In this document: positions 8,306 through 13,391 of the stretch, in pieces
How the letters are laid out: every line of letters begins with the position of its first letter
How positions within the stretch are numbered: the first letter of the stretch is position 1
Source: a virus
Virus record (IMG/VR): IMGVR_UViG_3300021197_001363
Span: 1-30,625 of that record
Length of the DNA: 30,625 bases
Direction: 5' to 3' (one strand)
Position numbers and translations under genes: made by a program
Notes under the pieces: model-generated
The model's database searches: none
Told to the model about the DNA's origin: nothing
The model's input: only the letters and a program-made list of their open reading frames with translations

Positions 8306-9417
8306 TTTCCTTGCCTTATAGTTATTATGTTTGAGGATCCACCATTAACTTTAACAACGTGTTCTACCCCATTTTGAAACAATATAAGAGTGTATGCGCT
8401 TGATCCATCTAAGTCTAGGCGATAGGTATCTCCTACAGATCTACGAATACTTATCTGCTGGCCTGTAATAATCGTAGTTATCTGCGTATCTTTGTCCTGG
8501 CCAATATTAGTACCGGCTATAGTTATACCGGTTGCTATTTGATTTAGTTGATCCTCTTCTTCATCAATAGCCAGGGCATCAATAACATTTAAAAGATCCT
8601 CTAAAAAGTTCACATCCAGATAATTTATATCGAGCTCTGTAAACTCCAAATCCGCTTCATTATCCAAGAAGTCTTCTGCTAAGAAATCTATATCAAGATC
8701 TGAAAAGTCCAGATAATCTGCTGTGCCTTGTTGTTGTATTTCTTCTACAAGATCCTGGCGTTCTTGTGGAGGATTTACAATTAACATGTTGTCTATAAGT
8801 TCCAGTGATATGTCTAGTGTTACAGGTTTAGATGGCGCTTGGTTATAAGTCATAGCTGTGGTCGCTTGATAGGCTTGGTTTAGTATGACTTGTCCCATCG
8901 CTGTTTCTACTATTATCTCGCCTACTTTGCCGTCAGCACCAGGCAATAGAATCACCAACGAGGCGCCCGTCTCCGGGGTGGTAGTGATTGTAAAATCTGT
9001 TCCGCGCACATAAACGTCCGCAGATGGCGTCTGTATGCGTATTTTCTTTTTATTATTGAATTTACCTGTAACGAAACGAGCTGTCCCAGATGCAAAGCGT
9101 AAGGCCATTTCGCTCTTGGCTGGGTTTGGATCGTAGATGTAGCTGTTAATAACCAACTTACTGTGGTCCATTACTCGGACGACTGTTTCGTCTTCAAAGG
9201 TTATGGCCACAGCTCCAGATTGAGTTTTTACATTGTCCAGTTGTTGTATAGGAAAAGATAACTCTGCCCCATAAGGCTGATCTCTAACTACCTGTGCACT
9301 ACCTCTAAGCTCGCTTATGGAGCCAATATCAACATCCTGTGCTTGTGCCCTGATCGTTTTGGACCACACAGACAGTTGAAGTAGTAGTACCAGAACTAAG
9401 AATCTTGAGCCAGTCAT
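8302..9417 (-). CDS. Secreted FecR-domain protein with acidic repeat region
   Basis: The 371-residue protein begins with a signal peptide (hydrophobic 5-17, likely cut near RAQAQD at 24-28). The FecR domain spans about 55-160: LDNVKTQSGAVAITFEDETV, an L-I-N core, FASGTARFVTGKF and the hallmark IRIQTPSADVYVRGTDFTI. Residues about 235-290 form an Asp/Glu/Leu repeat region (LDFSDLDIDFL, ELDINYLDVNFL), possibly calcium-binding or amyloid-like. A C-terminal beta-rich part ends VVKVNGGSSNIITIRQGN. It should act in the periplasm or on the surface. It overlaps the curlin-like gene by 89 bp in another frame and the cyclase by 4 bp. A plausible role is to convey an envelope signal to the CHASE2 sensor of the next gene, which is inference. 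No ribosome site is clear at 9417. Confidence 0.85.
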   Translation of the reverse strand: MTGSRFLVLVLLLQLSVWSKTIRAQAQDVDIGSISELRGSAQVVRDQPYGAELSFPIQQLDNVKTQSGAVAITFEDETVVRVMDHSKLVINSYIYDPNPAKSEMALRFASGTARFVTGKFNNKKKIRIQTPSADVYVRGTDFTITTTPETGASLVILLPGADGKVGEIIVETAMGQVILNQAYQATTAMTYNQAPSKPVTLDISLELIDNMLIVNPPQERQDLVEEIQQQGTADYLDFSDLDIDFLAEDFLDNEADLEFTELDINYLDVNFLEDLLNVIDALAIDEEEDQLNQIATGITIAGTNIGQDKDTQITTIITGQQISIRRSVGDTYRLDLDGSSAYTLILFQNGVEHVVKVNGGSSNIITIRQGN

Positions 9418-10042
9418 TATCTAATGTTGATGATTGTGTAATATTAAATGTTCTATTAGATCCGTCGTGATCTAAGTAAAAATAGTTACCAGCATAACCC
9501 GAAGCTGCATGTGTCAAAGCATTATCATTACCATCTATATTAACGTAGTTAGTAGCTGAATCTGCATTTATGCTAGAGGTTATTGTGTTGCTGTTTCCAT
9601 TGATAATCCAATCTAAATCTAGCGTACTAGCTAATGCTGTTGTAGCGTGATTTAAAGTAAACGTATTGCTGTTACCAGTGACATCAACATTTACATTTGA
9701 CGAATCTGCCCCGTAAGTTGCTGTCTTATCGGTGTTCATGTTGAACGTATTGCTATTGCCGTCAAACTCAAAGAAGCCGATATAAGAATCCGAGACAATA
9801 TCGCCTAAGAACTTGTTAGAATCGCCTATCTGATTTATGTCTAGCAAACCGGCGGTGCCCGTGAATTTGAGCGCTGTCATTGAGCCGGCTGCTGCATCAG
9901 CACCACCGATTATGTTGCCAGATCCTAATTGCTCCAAATCTATGTTGGTGTTAGAAGCACCAGAAGATTGGTCCAGGAAGATCTCATTATCCGCAGCGTA
10001 AATGGGTGTTGATAAAAAGATTAATAATAAGAGTTTTTTCAT
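9329..10042 (-). CDS. Curlin-like repeat protein (putative CsgA-type fibre subunit or secretion substrate)
   Basis: The start at 10042 is fixed by GGAGGT seven bases upstream and overlaps the CsgG stop (ATGA). The 237-residue protein has a signal peptide (cut after IYA, residue 16). It then shows repeats with QxGxxN or GNSN cores: EQLGSGN (about 38), QIGDSNKF (71), FDGNSNTF (93), VTGNSNTF (121), INGNSNTI (148), IDGNDNAL (169) and HDGSNRTF (192), spaced about 21-28 residues. CsgA repeats are about 22 residues with QxGxxN turns, so a curlin-like beta-solenoid is likely. The tail has two cysteines (VCVVQNDQ and TGC). Asn/Ser/Thr-rich, low-Lys composition fits an extracellular amyloid or adhesin. 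Being third after csgF and csgG makes it their natural substrate. It is divergent, so fibre formation is not proven. Confidence 0.75.
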   Translation of the reverse strand: MKKLLLLIFLSTPIYAADNEIFLDQSSGASNTNIDLEQLGSGNIIGGADAAAGSMTALKFTGTAGLLDINQIGDSNKFLGDIVSDSYIGFFEFDGNSNTFNMNTDKTATYGADSSNVNVDVTGNSNTFTLNHATTALASTLDLDWIINGNSNTITSSINADSATNYVNIDGNDNALTHAASGYAGNYFYLDHDGSNRTFNITQSSTLDNDWLKILSSGTTTSTVCVVQNDQGTSTGC

Positions 10043-10842
10043 TGTTTGTACCTCCAATACCCTTGTGATATGCCTTGGTCTATTATATCTTTCACAGCTG
10101 TCTCGAGGGCCATCTGGAGAGCATAGGACATAGGCTCATTTTTTACTGCACCACCTTCTAATTCCACTAGCTCCGTATTGTCGCTAATGAATCTAAAGAC
10201 ATCGTTGTTAAGCGATGCCGATAAAACTTTTTTTGTTGTCATTGTTTCGATTAGCACTCTGCCTGTGCTTACAGAAACTAAACGTAAACTTACTGTAATT
10301 ATATCTTCACGATAACTTTTATCTGTTCCGATTCCAAGAAATCTTGCTCCCGCCCCCCCGGAGCTATTATTAGCTGAGTACGATAACACTCCCCCGGAAA
10401 TCACATTATCTGCGAACACCAGAGGCATGAGCTTTTGATCTTCGTCAAACGTATCACGAGTAGATCGTATGAGCTGTCTTTCTTTAGATACCGCTTCTAA
10501 CGCAACGCGCTCTACAACTTCAAAGAAACCAGAATGTTTTAGTACGCGTATTAGATAAGCATGTGGGGCCTGGGTTATGGCTGTGCTGAAAGTTGCATAA
10601 GTAGAGTTACTACGTCGTTGGCCAGTTTCGTCTTTGAAAGTATTAGGATAAACGGCTATGACAGGTTTTCTTACGGGTTCTGGTAAGTCTGCTAAATCAG
10701 TGTAAAGAACAACTAATTCTGGTTGTTCATACTTCTTTATCGGAGCAATGTTGTTTTCTATGGGATCAATCATTAGAGTACAACTGCTAAAAAGTAAAGC
10801 CGTTGAGAGGCACAATAACCTCTGTAACATTGCCCTCGGCAT
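10039..10842 (-). CDS. csgG: CsgG-family curli secretion channel (outer-membrane lipoprotein)
   Basis: About 267 residues, near the usual 277 of CsgG. It opens with a lipoprotein signal (MLQRLLCLSTALLFSSC) whose lipobox cysteine follows FSS. Clear CsgG features follow: RSNSTYATFSTAITQAPHAY, GFFEVVERV, the DNVISGGVLSYSANNSSGGA segment, the membrane-hairpin part GTDKSYREDIITVSLRL, and TGRVLIETMTTKKVLSASLN. E. coli CsgG forms a nonameric outer-membrane pore that exports curlins. The frame opens at 10869; I use the ATG at 10842, but 10830 with GAGGG nearby is equally possible. The 5' end overlaps csgF by about 55 bp. Neighbour CsgF and a curlin-like substrate support a working export unit; CsgE is not seen in the window. 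Confidence 0.93.
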   Translation of the reverse strand: MPRAMLQRLLCLSTALLFSSCTLMIDPIENNIAPIKKYEQPELVVLYTDLADLPEPVRKPVIAVYPNTFKDETGQRRSNSTYATFSTAITQAPHAYLIRVLKHSGFFEVVERVALEAVSKERQLIRSTRDTFDEDQKLMPLVFADNVISGGVLSYSANNSSGGAGARFLGIGTDKSYREDIITVSLRLVSVSTGRVLIETMTTKKVLSASLNNDVFRFISDNTELVELEGGAVKNEPMSYALQMALETAVKDIIDQGISQGYWRYKQ

Positions 10843-11263
10843 CTGTAATTGTAACTCTGACTGTTTCATCTGTTATCTCATATTCTATGGTATTTCCGTC
10901 AAGCTCCATAGAACCGAATTTGTTTGTGTTTTCTCCAAATAAAGAAGACTCTATTTGTCTCGCCAAATTTGCATAGATCCGGCTGGTAAGATTTCTCATA
11001 AACCGAGCCTCTACTGTATTTGTCTTGTCCCGCTCTAGCTTTTCAGCTAGGGCGGCTATCTCGTCCTTAATCGCCTGGGCCCGATTTGTCTCTTGATTCT
11101 CAATGGTCAAATAGTGTGAAGACGTGCCTTCACCACTAAAAGAAGGACTTTTAAATTTGTGCACCATTTCATCGGCTTGTACTGACAAAACAACAAACAT
11201 CACGATTATCATAGAAGCTATCAATAATACTTCATCAGGTCTTTTTTGATTTTTCATGCTCAT
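10787..11263 (-). CDS. csgF: CsgF-family curli assembly factor
   Basis: The 158-residue protein has a hydrophobic signal segment (13-28, cleavage likely after VQA at 30). It is followed by VHKFKSPSFSG at 34-44, equivalent to the N-terminal F-x-x-P-x-F-x-G peptide of CsgF that inserts into the CsgG pore. A helical middle carries RNLTSRIYANLARQIESSLFG. A beta-rich C-terminus follows (DGNTIEYEITDETVRVTITD and EVIVPL), matching the CsgF family order. E. coli CsgF (138 aa) lies at the cell surface and couples pore and nucleator. The gene overlaps both neighbours out of frame. Alternative ATGs at 11263 and 11257 are six bases apart and neither has a strong ribosome site. Assignment as CsgF is robust; its function in a phage is unknown. 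Confidence 0.92.
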   Translation of the reverse strand: MSMKNQKRPDEVLLIASMIIVMFVVLSVQADEMVHKFKSPSFSGEGTSSHYLTIENQETNRAQAIKDEIAALAEKLERDKTNTVEARFMRNLTSRIYANLARQIESSLFGENTNKFGSMELDGNTIEYEITDETVRVTITDAEGNVTEVIVPLNGFTF

Positions 11264-11504
11264 GTTTTTGTTTTTCTTGGTCTTTCAACCGAACAACAGT
11301 GTCAACTTTCTCCTTCAAGCGTATCATATCCTGGTCAAGTAGTCGAAGTTGGTCTGTGAGACGAATGATTGTGGTTTTCATTTCTTGCACAGCTGGATCT
11401 ATAGTTTTTGTGATAGTTTGCCAGACGAAAAAAACAAAATAACCTAAGCCTATAACCATGACTGTAGGGAAACCAAACTTTTGTACGAGCTCAACTATGT
11501 CCAT
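11235..11504 (-). CDS. Small one-helix membrane protein with coiled coil (paralogue of next gene upstream)
   Basis: The 89-residue protein has one N-terminal membrane helix (about 8-30, FPTVMVIGLGYFVFFVWQTI). A long charged coiled coil follows (about 38-89) and ends in a Lys/His/Glu-rich tail. Its layout and the GxP...GYFxF pattern match the 98-aa protein encoded just upstream, so the two are ancient tandem duplicates. AGGAGA precedes the ATG, which overlaps the upstream stop (TAATG). Lying next to the holin-like proteins and csgF, it may be part of the lysis machinery (antiholin or pinholin-like) or an inner-membrane partner of the secretion unit. No sequence feature decides between these. 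Confidence 0.75.
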   Translation of the reverse strand: MDIVELVQKFGFPTVMVIGLGYFVFFVWQTITKTIDPAVQEMKTTIIRLTDQLRLLDQDMIRLKEKVDTVVRLKDQEKQKHEHEKSKKT

Positions 11505-11800
11505 TAATCTCTCCTGGCATCAATCTTCCCGTCTTCTACAAAGTTTTCAGATCTGGCTATGCGGTCAAGATCCGGGGGTAAATTGAGTGCACTAGATACT
11601 ATGGTGTCTATGCGTATGATGTCGTTATTCATTATCGATGCTCTGGTAATCAGCATCGTAGTTATGCCCTGGACAGTTTTGATTTCTGATACCAAACCAT
11701 CCATAAGTTGTTTCATTATTAGGAATATGAAGTAGGCCATGATTAGGCCGCTTGCGATGGGTAGTCCTAGATCTCCTATAAGACCTATGGCCTGTTCCAT
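11504..11800 (-). CDS. Small one-helix membrane protein (paralogue of 11235-11504)
   Basis: The 98-residue protein has a membrane helix at about 12-32 (LGLPIASGLIMAYFIFLIMK). A helical cytoplasmic or periplasmic part includes ITTMLITRASIMNNDIIRID, and the C-terminus is charged. Compared with the following 89-aa gene it shares the GxPxxxxLIxxYFxF membrane segment and a matching NNDIIRIDTIV/DQDMIRLKEKV stretch at the same distance, which indicates duplication. Start and stop overlap both neighbours (TAATG). Size and context suit a holin or antiholin, but only a single membrane span is present. Confidence 0.75.
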   Translation of the reverse strand: MEQAIGLIGDLGLPIASGLIMAYFIFLIMKQLMDGLVSEIKTVQGITTMLITRASIMNNDIIRIDTIVSSALNLPPDLDRIARSENFVEDGKIDARRD

Positions 11801-12138
11801 TAGTCTTCGCCTTTGAACTTCTTACTTTGCCCGGATGTGCCCGCGTAGATTCCAAATACAGCTGCCATTGCGCCTACTACTATTGAGACTAAGCCAGCTT
11901 GCTCTAAGTTTGGTTCTGGTAAATCCATAAACCAAGTTACAACCTTATAAAGTAAAACAATATAAACACTTACAAATACTCTTGGAAATATTCTCCAGGC
12001 ATCAACTGTCCTGGCTAAGTGAATCCACTTTTGAAAAGGATTTTCACCTTGGTTGTGTGGGGTTACGTCAATGTCGAGCTCTAGTTTCTTTTTGATAACT
12101 GGCTCTACAGTTTTCTGGACGTTTACTTCTTCGTTCAT
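11800..12138 (-). CDS. Putative holin, two membrane helices
   Basis: The 112-residue protein has a hydrophilic N-terminus (1-45), then WRIFPRVFVSVYIVLLYKVV (about 49-68) and LVSIVVGAMAAVFGIYAGTS (about 83-102) as two membrane helices joined by a short DLPEP-containing loop, and a Lys/Asp tail. This two-helix pattern ending in GIYxGTS is common in phage proteins annotated as holins. A holin would release the signal-less endolysin encoded at 5.4 kb. It overlaps the genes on both sides (ATGA at 12135-12138, TAATG at 11800). Among the membrane proteins here it is the best holin candidate. Confidence 0.68.
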   Translation of the reverse strand: MNEEVNVQKTVEPVIKKKLELDIDVTPHNQGENPFQKWIHLARTVDAWRIFPRVFVSVYIVLLYKVVTWFMDLPEPNLEQAGLVSIVVGAMAAVFGIYAGTSGQSKKFKGED

Positions 12139-12317
12139 ACAAACTCAGCTAATACGATAGCTCCTACAATAAAAGGATATACGGCCCAAAGCATAGTCTC
12201 AAGTCTGTCGAAGCGTTTGGATCCGTCCTCTAATCTTCTCTCTATGTTTTCGTAGCGAATAGTGCACTCGCGCTCATGCGCTTCAATCTTTGCCATGGCT
12301 TCGCTTACGTCGGACAT
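12135..12317 (-). CDS. Small tail-anchored membrane protein, XhlA/holin-accessory-like
   Basis: The 60-residue protein has an N-terminal charged coiled coil (KIEAHERECTIRYENIERRL, 11-30) followed by one C-terminal membrane helix (about 42-60, LWAVYPFIVGAIVLAEFV). This is the layout of haemolysin XhlA-type accessory holins. It starts inside the stop of the 58-aa gene (TAATG) and ends in an ATGA overlap with the putative holin, consistent with joint expression. Function in lysis is inferred from topology and place only. Confidence 0.72.
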   Translation of the reverse strand: MSDVSEAMAKIEAHERECTIRYENIERRLEDGSKRFDRLETMLWAVYPFIVGAIVLAEFV

Positions 12318-12493
12318 TACTTTTTTTTCTTTTTGCCTTTTTTTGTTTTTTTGACTCTGACTTCTTCGTAAGCCTCGTTTACGTCCGGGGTGGATTTGTC
12401 GTCGGCCACAAACTGGCCTTCTTCGTCTCTAGCTCTGACTTTTTTTCTTTCTGTGCCAGTCCAGAAGTCAACTACCTTTTTCCAAAAACTCAC
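12317..12493 (-). CDS. 58-aa basic protein, GTG start, poly-Lys C-terminus
   Basis: A GTG at 12493 preceded by AGGAGAAAAGTA opens a 58-codon frame: SFWKKVVDFWTGTERKKVRA, then RDEEGQFVADDKSTPDVNEA, and a tail of KK(T/G)KKGKKKKK. Start and stop overlap its neighbours (TAGTG at 12493, TAATG at 12317), which supports a real gene. The RARDEEGQFVADD segment resembles a motif seen in small phage proteins near tail genes. The Trp-containing amphipathic N-terminus and polybasic tail suggest membrane or nucleic-acid contact. Function unknown. Confidence 0.7.
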   Translation of the reverse strand: MSFWKKVVDFWTGTERKKVRARDEEGQFVADDKSTPDVNEAYEEVRVKKTKKGKKKKK

Positions 12494-12690
12494 TACTTTT
12501 CTCCTATCTTCTTAGTGATTGATTCAACTTGAGGTTCTTCTTGTTGAGAATCTTCAGCTAAGTTTTTAATCTGCTCCATAGTTTGTTTGCGTAACATAGC
12601 TATAGACTCTATTTCAGCACCTTTCCAAGCACCTCTTTCTGTTGCTACGTCTAATATTTGTAGCACGTTTACAAAGTAATGTTGTTCCAT
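12493..12690 (-). CDS. 65-aa protein of unknown function
   Basis: This small protein starts MEQHYFVNVLQILDVATERG with AGGA upstream. It continues GAWKGAEIESIAMLRKQTME, so its first 45 residues are probably two helices, while the tail (QQEEPQVESITKKIGEK) is charged and disordered. It lies between the duplicated 114-aa genes and the membrane-protein cluster, is cotranscribed with them and shares a one-base overlap with the next gene. The pattern is familiar from marine phage genomes, where it is unannotated. No motif gives a function. Confidence 0.7.
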   Translation of the reverse strand: MEQHYFVNVLQILDVATERGAWKGAEIESIAMLRKQTMEQIKNLAEDSQQEEPQVESITKKIGEK

Positions 12691-12694
12691 ATTT

Positions 12695-13039
12695 TTATCC
12701 TAATGTTTTTTGTACTGATGTTGGTGTGACTTTTTCTGCTATCTCTGCATCTAAGCTTGCTTTCATTTCTGTAACCTTATCAGAAGTCAAAGCCGCTTCT
12801 ACCCAACCTTGTACTTTAGCAGCATCAAGACTTCCAAAAGCTGTAAAGCTAGAGATACTATCCGTATCTAGTCCTTGGCTTCCATAGACATCTGCTGTCC
12901 AGTTGTTACCATCTGAGTCTTTGTTAGTGCCATCAGTTGCTGTTAGTCTCCAATGTACATTGTGTACTACATCACTATTGCTGTCTTTTGTTGGGTAAGT
13001 ATCAACTGTACTTACATCCCATGCATATGAAATTGCCAT
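12695..13039 (-). CDS. 114-aa virion-region protein, copy A of a tandem duplication
   Basis: The protein MAISYAWDVSTVDTYPTKDS aligns end to end with its 114-aa neighbour. Both share YxWDxxTxDxYPTK, VVHxVHWxLT, LDxxxxSSFT, SLDAAKVQxWVE, the EK(V)xPTSxxKTLG ending and identical length. Roughly half of the positions agree by eye. The N-terminal half is beta-rich, the C-terminal half helical. This DUF-type family occurs in tail regions of phages, often next to fibre genes. No enzymatic residues stand out. AGGATAAA precedes the ATG. Together the two copies may form a heteromeric tail-tip or fibre-associated piece (inference). Confidence 0.8.
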   Translation of the reverse strand: MAISYAWDVSTVDTYPTKDSNSDVVHNVHWRLTATDGTNKDSDGNNWTADVYGSQGLDTDSISSFTAFGSLDAAKVQGWVEAALTSDKVTEMKASLDAEIAEKVTPTSVQKTLG

Positions 13040-13042
13040 AAT

Positions 13043-13387
13043 TTATCCTAATGTTTTTTCTTTTGATGTAGGTGAAACTTTTTCTGCTATTACATTATCT
13101 ATGTTTTGTTTTAAAGACTTTACTTTATCTTCCCCTAAAGAACTCTCCACCCAACTTTGTACTTTGGCAGCGTCAAGACTAGACCAGTTTGTAAAACTAG
13201 ATAGATCAGATGTATCTAGTTCTTCAACCCCAACAATGAAACTTTTTTGTGGGTTTCCGTTAGCATCGTTATTACTATCGTCAATTCCAGTCAACATCCA
13301 ATGTACTGAATGTACTACGTTAGATTTACCGCTTTTTGTTGGGTAAACATCACAAGTGTTTATATCCCAAGTATAGTTTATTGCCAT
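13043..13387 (-). CDS. 114-aa virion-region protein, copy B of a tandem duplication
   Basis: This is the second copy, starting MAINYTWDINTCDVYPTKSG, with three bases between it and copy A. The centres of the copies differ most (residues 35-60, NNDANGNPQKSFIVG here versus NKDSDGNNWTADVYG), while both ends are conserved. That suggests a constant fold with a variable exposed loop. AAGGATAAAATT precedes its ATG, the same initiation sequence as copy A. It lies directly after the tail-fibre gene. Like the fibre body, this stretch lacks CCWGG sites, which are frequent elsewhere in the window. Confidence 0.8.
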   Translation of the reverse strand: MAINYTWDINTCDVYPTKSGKSNVVHSVHWMLTGIDDSNNDANGNPQKSFIVGVEELDTSDLSSFTNWSSLDAAKVQSWVESSLGEDKVKSLKQNIDNVIAEKVSPTSKEKTLG

Positions 13388-13391
13388 AATT

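Noticed and set aside
11625-11855. Second minus-strand frame of 76 codons over the paralogous membrane-protein gene
   Set aside because: It is an out-of-frame shadow of the genes at 11504-11800 and 11800-12138, lacks a ribosome site and its composition is not protein-like.
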